From RPRB01 sp035543115 (lineage in GTDB: Bacteria > Myxococcota > Myxococcia > Myxococcales > Myxococcaceae), in assembly GCA_035543115.1 (NCBI GenBank), contig DATKKF010000029.1, positions 1 to 64,000 of the forward strand: a stretch of 64,000 nucleotides of DNA. Reading direction: 5' to 3'. Below, one piece after another: positions 1 through 9,626 of this stretch. The position numbers and the translations under genes are program-made. Numbering within the stretch: the stretch's first letter is position 1; each line of letters opens with the position of its first letter. A model generated the notes under the pieces. That model had not been told where the DNA came from. It was given only the letters and a program-made list of their open reading frames with translations, and did not search any database.

Positions 1-77
1 CACTGCCCGCCCCGCTCGCGTGGACGTCGACTTGACGCGGGGCTCGTTGCCGGTGAAAGGGATGTGGTCTCCCTTCG

Positions 78-1454
78 ATGACCGTCCCGTTTCTCTTTCT
101 CGCAGCGCTCGCCGGAACCGTGGCTCTGACGGCCTGGGTCCGCACTCCGGAGTACGACCGTCCGCGCATTTACCCGCGGGACCCCGAGCGCTGGGCGGGC
201 ATCACGGGCAAGCCCGCGTCGCTGCGGCATGGGGTGAGGACCTTGCTGTTCTGGGCCGTCGCGGGGTTCGGCCTGGGCATCGGCGGGGCGGTGGCGTGGG
301 CCTTCGCTCCGCGTGAAATCGGTCTTGGCCTCGCGGTGGGGAGCGCCCTCGGCGCGGTGCTCGCCCTGCGGACCGCGAGGCGGATGCTTCGGTTCGGGCC
401 CGGCGCGATGCGGATGATGCCCCGCCACCCGAAGACACCTGTCGGCCGGGTGCCGCGGGTGCTCTTCGTCTGCGGCTCGCCCAACCAGACCGGGCAGATG
501 CAGCAGATCGCCCGCGCTCTGCCCGAGGTGGAGGCCTGGTTCACGCCCTATTACTCGGACTGGCCGCACCACGTGGCGCTGGTCAAGCTGGGGTTGCTCG
601 AGCAGTCAATCAACGGGCACAAGCGCCGAGGCATCTGCGCCGACGAGCTGAACGCCCACGGACTCCGCATCGACCTCGGCGCCGAGCACAACGACTACGA
701 CCTCTGGGTCTGTCCCAACGACGCGGCGCTTCCCTACGGGCTCGCCCGGACTCCGATGGTGCTCGTCCAGGAAGGCATCATGGAGCAGCCCAACTGGCGC
801 ACCTGGGTCTGGCGAAACACGCGGCTCATGCCCCGACCCCTTGCCACCACCGCGGTGTTCGGGCTCACCCAGCGATACGAGAGGTTCTGCGTGGCCAGCG
901 AGGGGTACCGGAAGCAGTTCCTGGCTGAGGGGATCCCGCCCGGGAAGCTGGTGGTCACCGGCATCCCCAACTTCGACGACTTCGCCCGCTTCCGCGACAA
1001 CGCCTTCCCCCACCGGGGCTACGTGCTGGTCTGCACCAGCGACGGACGGGAGACGATGATGGCGGTGGACCGGCCGGCCCTCTTGAAGCGTTCGGTGAAG
1101 ATCGCCGCCGGCCGGCAGCTCATCTTCAAGCTCCACCCCAACGAGAACGTGGAGCGCGCCACGCGGGAGATTCGTGCCGTCGCACCGAAGGCGCTGGTCT
1201 TCACCGACGGGAACGCCGAGGAGATGGTGGCCAACTGCGAGGTGCTGATCACCGAGCACAGCTCGCTCACCTTCTGCGGCCTGGCGCTGGGCAAGGAGGT
1301 CCACACCAACCTGCCGCTGGAACAGGTCGAGGCGCTGCTGCCGGTACAGAACCGGCGCGCCGCCGCGGAGATCGCGGACGTGATACGCGGAGTTCTCCGC
1401 GCTCAGGGCCGGGCGCCGGAGGTCGGAACGGGCGCACGGCGGATCGCGTCCTGA
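78..1454 (+). CDS. Membrane-anchored GT-B-like transferase, surface polysaccharide locus
   Basis: The protein has 458 aa. Three hydrophobic segments lie near residues 3-21, 55-76 and 81-97, followed by a soluble part. The soluble part starts with a Rossmann-like strand (VLFVCGSPNQTGQ) and ends with LIFKLHPNE and a glycine-poor ITEHSSLTFCGLALGK element. Those elements recall CDP-glycerol glycerophosphotransferase or UDP-GlcNAc 2-epimerase type GT-B folds, where the conserved His and Ser/Glu bind the nucleotide-linked donor. I infer transfer of a sugar or polyol phosphate at the inner membrane face. The aminotransferase and cytidylyltransferase genes next to it support a role in a surface glycan. 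The donor and acceptor are unknown. No Shine-Dalgarno is visible before this ATG. Bases 1-77 hold no recognisable gene. Confidence 0.6.
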   Translation: MTVPFLFLAALAGTVALTAWVRTPEYDRPRIYPRDPERWAGITGKPASLRHGVRTLLFWAVAGFGLGIGGAVAWAFAPREIGLGLAVGSALGAVLALRTARRMLRFGPGAMRMMPRHPKTPVGRVPRVLFVCGSPNQTGQMQQIARALPEVEAWFTPYYSDWPHHVALVKLGLLEQSINGHKRRGICADELNAHGLRIDLGAEHNDYDLWVCPNDAALPYGLARTPMVLVQEGIMEQPNWRTWVWRNTRLMPRPLATTAVFGLTQRYERFCVASEGYRKQFLAEGIPPGKLVVTGIPNFDDFARFRDNAFPHRGYVLVCTSDGRETMMAVDRPALLKRSVKIAAGRQLIFKLHPNENVERATREIRAVAPKALVFTDGNAEEMVANCEVLITEHSSLTFCGLALGKEVHTNLPLEQVEALLPVQNRRAAAEIADVIRGVLRAQGRAPEVGTGARRIAS

Positions 1455-1471
1455 CGGAGAGAGAAAAGGCG

Positions 1472-2803
<1,332 letters not shown>

Positions 2804-2816
2804 CCGGCCTCGGGCC

Positions 2817-3638
2817 TCAGGGCTTCGGGGGCGCCTTGCGCTCGTGCTCGGGGATCCGCGTGCGCGACGCGTCCACGGTCTTCAGCTCGCCCAGGTGGTG
2901 CCGGTACCAGTTCACCCCGGCGAACTTCTGGTTGAGCGCGAAGACCTCGGGGTGGGCGTCCAGGTAGTCGAGGATGGCCTGGAGCCCGAACGGCGGCTTC
3001 CCCTCCACGAACAGCGCGTCGTACACGCGGCGGATGAGCTCGTAGTCCTCGGCGTAGTCGATGGTCAGCCGGTGCGTCATCTGCAGGTCGCGGTCCCAGA
3101 CCACGTTCTTGAGCTTGAACCGCTCGGGCCGCTCCCAGATGAACGGGGTGGTGTGCTCGCGCTCCATCGGGAGCTTCGCCTCGCGCCAGGCGGTCTCCAG
3201 CGTGTCGCGGCGCATGACCTCCACGTCGTAGCCGTCCGGCCAGGTGGCGGGGTGGAGGTTGGAGACGTAGTCGACCGATGGGTCCTCGAGGAACGCGCCG
3301 ATGATCCGGTCGACCACCGCTGGATCGATGAGCGGACAGTCCGAGGGAATCTTCGAGACCGCGTCGCAGTCGGTGGTGCGCGCCGCGGCGATGTGGCGGT
3401 CGAGCAGGTCGGTGGGGTGGCCACGGACGCAGGCGACGCCGGCCTGCTTTGCGAGCTCGACCACCGGATCGTCCGAGGCGGCGGTGGTGGTCGCGACGAT
3501 GATCTGCGACGGGGCGCGGGCCGCCTGTAGCCGCTCCAGCATGCGCACCAGCAGCGGCTTGCCGGCGAGCGGCATCAGCACCTTGCCCGGCAGCCGGGTG
3601 GAGCCCGTTCGCGCCTGGACGACGACCAGAACCTTCAA
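2817..3638 (-). CDS. SpsF/CMP-KDO-synthetase-like cytidylyltransferase
   Basis: The protein has 273 aa. The N-terminus VLVVVQARTGSTRLPGKVLMPLAGKPLL is the nucleotide-binding loop of the SpsF/KdsB/NeuA nucleotidyltransferases. It is followed by the SDCPLIDP metal-binding signature near residues 118-125. Family members activate an acidic or unusual sugar with CTP for surface polysaccharides; SpsF proteins act on spore-coat or legionaminate-type glycans. It lies tail to tail with the aminotransferase gene, 13 bp away, and completes a three-gene polysaccharide group. The ATG has no strong Shine-Dalgarno. About 160 bp upstream, up to the next gene, contain no ORF with credible coding character. 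Confidence 0.78.
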   Translation of the reverse strand: MKVLVVVQARTGSTRLPGKVLMPLAGKPLLVRMLERLQAARAPSQIIVATTTAASDDPVVELAKQAGVACVRGHPTDLLDRHIAAARTTDCDAVSKIPSDCPLIDPAVVDRIIGAFLEDPSVDYVSNLHPATWPDGYDVEVMRRDTLETAWREAKLPMEREHTTPFIWERPERFKLKNVVWDRDLQMTHRLTIDYAEDYELIRRVYDALFVEGKPPFGLQAILDYLDAHPEVFALNQKFAGVNWYRHHLGELKTVDASRTRIPEHERKAPPKP

Positions 3639-3797
3639 CTCGCAACCTCCGTCAGCGGAAGAACCGCGTCTTCTAGCGCAACGGACCCGCGCGCGCCGCG
3701 AAACGGATTCGACGGGGGAACAAGCCGGACTGCGGCCGACGCATGGGGGCCCTTCGCTCGACGCCGGGACCCCGAGGGGGGGCTCTGGAGATGGGAC

Positions 3798-4478
3798 CTA
3801 GAGCACGCCCCAGCCGCCGGGGTCCTCGTAGGTGATGCGGATCTCGGGCTCGGGCGGCGGGCGGGGGACCTCACGACGGAGGTTCGGTACCGCGGTCTGT
3901 GACACCGTCGGCGGACGCGGGGGGCGGGGCTCCGGTGGCGCACTGCTCGCGGCGAAGCCACGGATCGCGGCCCGGGCCGGGCTGTCGTCCTTCGCGGGGT
4001 GAGCACCGTTCGTCCCGTTCCGGGGCAGGGCCACCGGGATCTCCCGGGAGCGCAGCGCGCGCGTCCGCACGGTGGGGAGATTCGTGTCGTCGAAGCGCCG
4101 GTCCGGGGCGGGCAGGGGGACGGACTCCATCACCGGCTTCGCGACCCCGCTCGGCGCGCGGAACGACGGACCCAGGAGCGCGCGGTCGGACTTTCGGCGA
4201 TCGGCGCCGGTGCGGCGCTCGAAGGCTCGATGCATCGGGTTCTCGGGCAGCGGCTCCACCATCCGCTTCGCGTGGCCCAGGACCTCGTCCACGTGCGCCA
4301 TCAGCGGCTCCACCGCGGAGCCATACAGCTTCCGGATGGCCTTCCCCATTGCCTCCAGCCGGCTGGCGTCCTCGCCGATCATCGGCGCGACCAGCGCCTG
4401 CGCCTTGGCGAACACCGCCCGGAAGCGCTCCAGCTCGTCGTAGAAGTCCTGAAGCCTGGCCCTGTCGAGGTCGTCCAC
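3798..4478 (-). CDS. Hypothetical protein, helical N-terminus and disordered tail
   Basis: The protein has 226 aa and I do not recognise a family. The first 90 residues are a charged helical segment (LQDFYDELERFRAVFAKAQALVAPMIGE). The remainder is rich in Pro, Arg and Ala and probably disordered. The open frame extends upstream to a TTG at 4538, but I chose GTG at 4478 because GGGAGGAG stands six bases before it. No signal peptide or membrane segment is present, so it is probably cytoplasmic. It lies on the same strand as the amidohydrolase but about 95 bp downstream, with its own AT-rich leader. Confidence 0.6.
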   Translation of the reverse strand: MDDLDRARLQDFYDELERFRAVFAKAQALVAPMIGEDASRLEAMGKAIRKLYGSAVEPLMAHVDEVLGHAKRMVEPLPENPMHRAFERRTGADRRKSDRALLGPSFRAPSGVAKPVMESVPLPAPDRRFDDTNLPTVRTRALRSREIPVALPRNGTNGAHPAKDDSPARAAIRGFAASSAPPEPRPPRPPTVSQTAVPNLRREVPRPPPEPEIRITYEDPGGWGVL

Positions 4479-4508
4479 CGACTGCTCCTCCCGTACATCG
4501 CCCACCAG

Positions 4509-4523
4509 CAGACTACCGGTCTG
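4509..4523. promoter_or_regulatory. Small inverted repeat upstream of 4478 gene
   Basis: CAGAC-TACCG-GTCTG is a perfect 5+5 bp inverted repeat. It sits in the leader of the hypothetical gene, next to an AT-rich patch at 4537-4556 that is unusual for this genome. It could be an operator. The short arms make chance occurrence possible. Confidence 0.25.
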
Positions 4524-4573
4524 TAGCGACACCCCCAATTTTTCGGCTGCAGTTTTCGGTGGTTGGAACGCGA

Positions 4574-5851
4574 CTAGCGGGCGAACACGGATTTCCCCGC
4601 CACCCAGGTCTGCCGGACCCGCGTCAGGGCCTGGACGTCTACTTCGGGGTTCCCCTCCACGAGGACCACGTCCGCTGGGGCACCCACCACGAGCCGCCCG
4701 CGCTTGGGGTCCTTCATTCGCCTCGCGGGGGCCGAGGTCAGGGACACCAGGATGGCCCGCCAGTTCATCCCCGCGGCCGCCATCCGGCCCACTTCCTCGT
4801 CCGCGTCCTTCTCCGCGATGTAGCCCACGTCCGTGCCGAACAGGACCTCACCGCCGGCCTCCGCGAATGCCCGGAGCTGCGCCACCCCGGCCGACATGAA
4901 GCGGTCACGGACCTCGGCAGGCAGCCCGGCCCGCTCCATCTCCACGCGCCAGAGGCTCAGCGTCGGAGCCAGCCCCATGTGGCGCGCGAGCAGCCGCTGC
5001 ACCAACTCGGGACTCCACGGTCCGGCTCCCGGAGCAGTGTGTGCCAGCACATCCACTCCCCCCTCCACCGCCTCGGCAACGCCTTCCGCGGACTCGGGAT
5101 GGGCGAACACCACCAGCCCATGCCGGTGTGCCTCGCGCGCCGCCCCCTCGACGACGGCGCGGTCCATCAGCCCGGTCCTTCCGCCCCCGAGCCAGGTCCC
5201 GACGAAGAGCTTGATTGCCCGTGCTCCGCTCCGGACGCTCTTCTGGACGATCTTCGCTGCCTCCTTCGCCGTCGCCGGCTGCGGCAACGTCGCCGCCAGC
5301 TCGTCACCGAGAGCCTTCCGGACGTAGATGGGGACGCCGCCCACCGGGTACATCGGAAGCCCCGTGGTGAGGATCCGTGGGCAGTCCAGCGTGCCCGCGC
5401 GCTTGCGCAAGGGAATCGTCGTTTCGGGGAACGACGCGAGATCCACCACCGTGGTGAATCCGCGCGACGTCAGCATCTCCCGGCACGCCTGGCTCAGCGC
5501 CTCGGCCGAGCCGGCGGCCGTGTCGGGGAAGCGCTCCCTGGAGAAATGCACGTGGACGTTCCAGAAGCCTGGAAGCACGGTCCCGCCCTGACCGTCCACC
5601 CGTCGCGCCCCGATCGGCACGGTCACCGACGACGACGGACCGAGCGCGGCCACCCGCCCGTCCCGCACCACCACCGTCCCATTCTCGATCGCCGCACCCG
5701 TCGCGGACGGGAGAACCCGCGCGTGCTCGATCACCCACGTCTCGCCGGCCCGGGCCTCCACCCCGAGCACCAGCACGACGACGCACACCGCCTCACGCCA
5801 CGCGCGACTCGCCGCGCGGCGGCTCCTTGGCTTCCTTCCATGACTCGGCAT
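4574..5851 (-). CDS. Secreted amidohydrolase (imidazolonepropionase-like)
   Basis: The protein has 425 aa in the amidohydrolase superfamily. Metal-site residues are visible in order: HVHFS (HxH), a Lys in AIKLFVGTW that may be carbamylated, His in VFAHPES and LAHTAPG, and Asp in FGTDVGYI. A beta-sandwich domain surrounds the barrel (VVRDGRVAALGP at the start, GAPADVVLVEGNP at the end). Such enzymes hydrolyse amide bonds in cyclic or dipeptide substrates; this substrate is unknown. An N-terminal hydrophobic stretch (VCVVVLVLGVEARA) indicates export. With the ATG at 5851 the gene overlaps the upstream flavoprotein gene by 59 bp. GTG at 5788 would start just after that gene's stop but would lack a charged n-region. 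Confidence 0.75.
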   Translation of the reverse strand: MPSHGRKPRSRRAASRAWREAVCVVVLVLGVEARAGETWVIEHARVLPSATGAAIENGTVVVRDGRVAALGPSSSVTVPIGARRVDGQGGTVLPGFWNVHVHFSRERFPDTAAGSAEALSQACREMLTSRGFTTVVDLASFPETTIPLRKRAGTLDCPRILTTGLPMYPVGGVPIYVRKALGDELAATLPQPATAKEAAKIVQKSVRSGARAIKLFVGTWLGGGRTGLMDRAVVEGAAREAHRHGLVVFAHPESAEGVAEAVEGGVDVLAHTAPGAGPWSPELVQRLLARHMGLAPTLSLWRVEMERAGLPAEVRDRFMSAGVAQLRAFAEAGGEVLFGTDVGYIAEKDADEEVGRMAAAGMNWRAILVSLTSAPARRMKDPKRGRLVVGAPADVVLVEGNPEVDVQALTRVRQTWVAGKSVFAR

Positions 5852-6998
5852 ACGCGGCAGGCGCCTCCTGCGAGGTCGACCCCGTCAGCGCGGCGCCCAC
5901 GAGCCAGTGGATCGCTCGCTGGAAGGACGCGCTGTTGTACGTCCGGCCGAGCAGGTCCATTGCTCCGGAGGACACCATGTCTCGGAGGAGGTGCCCGGCC
6001 GCGAACTCCAAGGTGAACCGCCTCCGCAGCGCATGCAGATACCCACGCCACGCCACTGCCTCCCTCGCCTCGCCACGCACCACCCGGGCCACTGCGTCCG
6101 CCCCGTAGATGCCCGACTGCATCGCCTGGCTGATGCCCTCCCCGGTCCCGTTGTGCGTCAGCCGCGCCGCCTCGCCGATCAGGAGCGCCCCCGGCCGCGA
6201 GACGTTGGCGACCCACGTCGTGTGCACGATGGGATGTCCCTTCCACCCACCGAGCTGCGTCGCGGTCCGGAGGAGGTCCGCGTAGTGGCGGTCCAGGAAG
6301 CCCTGGAACACCTCCCGGAGATCTCTCGGCACCTTCCGCCCGTACTCGTCCTGCGCGTCGATGCAGATGCCGATGTTCACCCGGGTCGGCGTCTCCGGAA
6401 ACAACCACCCGTACAGCGGCGACAGCTCCCGGTCGAACACCATGTCCAGCCGCCCCGGCTCGAAGTCCGGCCCCTCCCACCAGCCCATCAGCGTGTCGAT
6501 GTGCCGCCGCTCACGGTCGTCCCGGGTGAAGAGGCTGTGCGCCCCGTCGGCGAAGAGAGTCCGCCTCGCGCGGATCTCGCTCCCGTCCACCCCGCGCACT
6601 CCGACCACCCGCCCGTTCTCCTCGATGGCCTCCGTCACCCGGAACCCGTCGCGGAACCGCACGCCGAGCGACTTCGCCCGCTCCACCAGGAGACTGTCGA
6701 ACTCCTTCCGGTGGAGGACGACCGCCGCCGAGTTCGCCGGTATCCGCAGCTCTTCGCCACCCGGCGTCACCAAGCGCACCGTCAGCACCGGGTTCGCCCG
6801 CTTTCGCAGCTCGGGACCGATGCCCAGCGCTTCCGCGACGTGCAACGCCGCCGGCGACAGGCCTGATCCGCACGTCTTTTCCCGGGGGAACCGGTCCCGG
6901 TCCACCAGCAGCACGTCCTTGATTCCCAGCTGGCCCAGCTGCACCGCCGCCGCGGCGCCCGAAGGACCTGCACCCACGATGAGGATCTCGGTCTCCAT
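5793..6998 (-). CDS. FAD-dependent geranylgeranyl-reductase-like oxidoreductase
   Basis: The protein has 401 aa. ILIVGAGPSGAAAAVQLGQLG at the N-terminus is the Rossmann GxGxxG FAD site. CGSGLSPAAL matches the Cys-containing loop of the geranylgeranyl reductase family, and LLIGEAARLTHNGTGEGISQAMQSG is the second FAD motif, with GEAA in place of the usual GDAA. Family members reduce isoprenoid double bonds or hydroxylate and halogenate ring substrates. A hydrophobic C-terminal region may associate with the membrane. The ATG at 6998 was chosen over an open frame reaching 7175, because the FAD motif begins four residues later and GAGG precedes it. It is divergent from the AAA+ gene, only about 100 bp away. 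Confidence 0.78.
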   Translation of the reverse strand: METEILIVGAGPSGAAAAVQLGQLGIKDVLLVDRDRFPREKTCGSGLSPAALHVAEALGIGPELRKRANPVLTVRLVTPGGEELRIPANSAAVVLHRKEFDSLLVERAKSLGVRFRDGFRVTEAIEENGRVVGVRGVDGSEIRARRTLFADGAHSLFTRDDRERRHIDTLMGWWEGPDFEPGRLDMVFDRELSPLYGWLFPETPTRVNIGICIDAQDEYGRKVPRDLREVFQGFLDRHYADLLRTATQLGGWKGHPIVHTTWVANVSRPGALLIGEAARLTHNGTGEGISQAMQSGIYGADAVARVVRGEAREAVAWRGYLHALRRRFTLEFAAGHLLRDMVSSGAMDLLGRTYNSASFQRAIHWLVGAALTGSTSQEAPAAYAESWKEAKEPPRGESRVA

Positions 6999-7084
6999 TG
7001 GACAGCGCCTCAGGTAGCGAGATGTGGTCGCGGGCTCAACGTCTCTGCACGGACCCGCAACCTTTCGAACGGAGGTTCGTCGTC

Positions 7085-7090
7085 TATGCT
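7085..7090 (+). promoter_or_regulatory. Candidate -10 box, leaderless start of AAA+ gene
   Basis: TATGCT ends 11 nt before the GTG at 7102. There is no Shine-Dalgarno between them, only a G-run. Transcription would begin within a few bases of the start codon. No convincing -35 is visible. Confidence 0.35.
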
Positions 7091-7101
7091 GCGGGGGCAC
7101 C

Positions 7102-8652
7102 GTGCCCCAGACCGCCGAGCGCCCCGTCCCCTCCCCCCGCCGACCCAGGTTCGTCGGCGAGCTGGACACGCTCATTCGCGCCCGGTATCCGCTGGTCTAC
7201 CTCGTCTCCTCCGAGGAGGCACGGGTCGATGAGCTGCTCCGGGGCATCGCCGCCGGCCACGGCAAGTCGCTCATCGGGTGGTCCGCCGTGCGCGGGCTCC
7301 ACCGCCTCGACGAGACCCGCGGCGTCGCGCTCCCCGACCAGACGGACGACCCGTTCGCTGCGATCCAGGCCCTCCGCGGACTCCAGGAACCCGCCCTGGT
7401 CGTCCTCAAGGACCTCCACGCCTGGCTGGACGACCGCCGCCTCGTCCGCGCGCTCCGCGAGCTCGGCCAGGCGCTGAAGAGCAGCTACACCACCGTGCTC
7501 TTCCTCGCCCCGGTGCTCCAGCTCCCGGTCGAGCTGGAGAAGGAGATCGCGGTCCTCGACGTCCCGCTGCCCACCTTCGCCGAGCTGGCCGATCTGCTCC
7601 GCGACATCGTGGGCGTGCTCCGCAAGGCCGGCCGTGTCGCGGTGAACCTCAAGCGCGAGGAGGGCGAGCAGCTGATCAAGGCCGCGCTGGGGCTCACCCT
7701 CCAGGAGGCCGAGAACGCGTTCGCCAAGGCCATCGCCGACGACGACCGGCTCGACGCCTCCGACATCCAGCGGGTGATGGACGAGAAGCGCCAGGTCATC
7801 CGGAAGAGCGGCCTCCTCGAGTACTACCCGGTGGACCACTCGCTGGCCGCGGTCGGCGGGCTCCAGAGCCTCAAGGACTGGCTGCACCGCCGGGCCCGTG
7901 CCTTCACCGCCGAGGCCCACGCCTTCGGCCTTCCGGAGCCGAAGGGGCTCCTCCTCCTCGGCGTCCAGGGCTGCGGAAAGAGCCTCACCGCCAAGGCCAT
8001 CGCCTCCCAGTGGGCGCTCCCGCTGCTCCGGCTCGACATGGGCCGGGTGTTCAGCGGTCTCATCGGCTCGAGCGAGGAGAACCTCCGCCGCGCCATCCGC
8101 GTCGCCGAGAGCGCCGCGCCGGCCGTGCTCTGGCTGGACGAGATCGACAAGGCGCTCTCCGGATCGGCGTCCTCGAACGTCAGCGACGGTGGCACCACCG
8201 CACGCGTGCTCGGCGCCTTCCTCACCTGGCTCCAGGAGAAGACCGCTCCGGTCTTCGTGGTCGCCACCGCCAACCGGGTCGAGGGCCTGCCGCCGGAGCT
8301 GCTCCGCAAGGGGCGCTTCGACGAGATCTTCTTCATCGACCTCCCGGACGCCGCCGAGCGCCAGGAGATCCTCCGCATCCACCTGGCGCGCCGGGGACGC
8401 GCCCCCGAGACCTTCGACCTCGCCGCGCTCGCCGCCCGTGCCGAGCAGTTCAGCGGCGCCGAGCTGGAGCAGGCGGTGGTCGAGGGGCTCCACGCCGCGT
8501 TCGACGCCCGCACCCAGCTCGCCGACGTTCACCTCGTCCAGGCCGTCACCGAGACCGTCCCGCTGGCGGTGACCCTGCGCGAGGAGATCTCGCGGATCCG
8601 CGAGTGGGCAAAGGATCGCACCCGGCCCGCTTCCCGCGTGGTGCGCCGGTGA
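7102..8652 (+). CDS. ycf46: Ycf46-like AAA+ ATPase
   Basis: The protein has 516 aa. The N-terminal half (LDTLIRARYPLVYLVSSEEARVDELL, then LVVLKDLHAWLDD and VFLAPVLQLPVELEKEI) matches the Ycf46 family of cyanobacteria and plastids. The C-terminal half is a classic AAA+ module: Walker A GVQGCGKS, Walker B VLWLDEIDKAL, sensor 1 VVATANRVEGLPPELL and the GRFDEIFFIDLP box with arginines. It should be a hexameric ATPase acting on proteins. In cyanobacteria Ycf46 has been linked to carbon-uptake regulation, a role that cannot apply directly here. GTG at 7102 was chosen because the open frame up to 7024 would fill the divergent promoter region. The next gene overlaps its stop by four bases, so the two are probably coupled. 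Confidence 0.85.
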   Translation: MPQTAERPVPSPRRPRFVGELDTLIRARYPLVYLVSSEEARVDELLRGIAAGHGKSLIGWSAVRGLHRLDETRGVALPDQTDDPFAAIQALRGLQEPALVVLKDLHAWLDDRRLVRALRELGQALKSSYTTVLFLAPVLQLPVELEKEIAVLDVPLPTFAELADLLRDIVGVLRKAGRVAVNLKREEGEQLIKAALGLTLQEAENAFAKAIADDDRLDASDIQRVMDEKRQVIRKSGLLEYYPVDHSLAAVGGLQSLKDWLHRRARAFTAEAHAFGLPEPKGLLLLGVQGCGKSLTAKAIASQWALPLLRLDMGRVFSGLIGSSEENLRRAIRVAESAAPAVLWLDEIDKALSGSASSNVSDGGTTARVLGAFLTWLQEKTAPVFVVATANRVEGLPPELLRKGRFDEIFFIDLPDAAERQEILRIHLARRGRAPETFDLAALAARAEQFSGAELEQAVVEGLHAAFDARTQLADVHLVQAVTETVPLAVTLREEISRIREWAKDRTRPASRVVRR

Positions 8653-9308
8653 GGTTCCTCGCCCGGTTTCAACGGCTCGAGCGCTCGCGAACGACGAGCG
8701 GCGCATCCCGGCCCGCCACCGAAGATCGCTTCCAGGCGATCGAGCCCACCGCACCGCTGCCCGAGGTCCACGCCGGAGGGCTCGAGCGGTTCGCGCCTCC
8801 CGTCGAGCCGCCGCTCGAGCTCGCGCCCCGTTCGGACGCCCAGCCCTTCGTCCGCTGCCCGGTGTGTCAGGTGGACTCGCCGCTCGGCGCCCGGCGCTGT
8901 CCGTGCGGCACCGCTCTGGACACGCTGGAGGGGGTGGCCTTCAACACTGCGCTCTGGGACCGCCACCGGGACGAGCTCGCGCGGCAAGAGTCGGAAGAGC
9001 AGCGCACGCGTCAGGAGGATCTCGAGGCGGCGCGCAGGCTCCAGCAGGAGCGCCAGGCGCTCGGCGAGGCCATCGCCCAGGAGATCGCCGCACGCGAAGG
9101 CATGGCCCGGTCCGGCGTCCCGTCCCGGATCGCCGCGGCGCTGCTCCTCCTGGGCCTGCTGGCGCTGGTGCTCCTCCCCCGTGGGCCGCTGGCGCGCGGC
9201 CTCTTTGCCTTCCTGCTCGGCGCGGTCTGTGTCCGTGCGGTCGTGGCCTGGGCCCGGTCCCGCCCGGTCGAGGATGACCCAGGGGACCAGTCGACCGTCC
9301 ACCGGTGA
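8649..9308 (+). CDS. Zinc-ribbon, coiled-coil membrane protein
   Basis: The protein has 219 aa and starts at a GTG overlapping the stop of the AAA+ gene (GTGA). CPVCQVDSPLGARRCPCG near residues 72-89 is a four-Cys zinc ribbon. A long charged helix follows, rich in Glu, Gln and Arg (about residues 105-155), and then two adjacent hydrophobic segments near residues 162-199. It is probably a membrane protein with a cytosolic zinc-binding and coiled-coil part. The overlap suggests it works with the Ycf46-like ATPase, perhaps as membrane adaptor. That is inference from position only. Confidence 0.7.
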   Translation: MRFLARFQRLERSRTTSGASRPATEDRFQAIEPTAPLPEVHAGGLERFAPPVEPPLELAPRSDAQPFVRCPVCQVDSPLGARRCPCGTALDTLEGVAFNTALWDRHRDELARQESEEQRTRQEDLEAARRLQQERQALGEAIAQEIAAREGMARSGVPSRIAAALLLLGLLALVLLPRGPLARGLFAFLLGAVCVRAVVAWARSRPVEDDPGDQSTVHR

Positions 9309-9604
9309 GCAGGGAGTCATCGGGGTCCCTTGCCGCCCGGGCGAGCAAGTTTCAGCCTGCCGGCACCATGCTCGGCTTCCTGAAGCGCCGATCTGCGCGT
9401 ACCGAGGAGCGGGAGGGCACCACCTGCCAGTGGTGCCGCACGGTGATTCCCGCGACGACGGACGAGGAGCTGTTCCTCGCCGGAGCCGTGCTCGATCCCG
9501 TGGCGGGGTGGTTCTGCTCAAACCCCTGCGCCCGTCAGTACGGCCTGCGCTTCCGGGTCCAGCCGTCCCGCACGCCGGCCCGCGGCTCTCGCCCCGCACG
9601 CTAG
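9305..9604 (+). CDS. Small zinc-binding protein
   Basis: The protein has 99 aa. CQWCR and, about 30 residues later, WFCSNPCARQYG give four cysteines in a CxxC...CxxxC arrangement typical of a treble-clef or ribbon site. The GTG at 9305 overlaps the previous stop. An ATG at 9368 would remove 21 unconserved-looking residues and is an equally reasonable start. It is the third gene of the AAA+ operon. No family function is known to me. Confidence 0.6.
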   Translation: MSRESSGSLAARASKFQPAGTMLGFLKRRSARTEEREGTTCQWCRTVIPATTDEELFLAGAVLDPVAGWFCSNPCARQYGLRFRVQPSRTPARGSRPAR

Positions 9605-9626
9605 AGGCGGGGGCGGGGAGCCGCCT

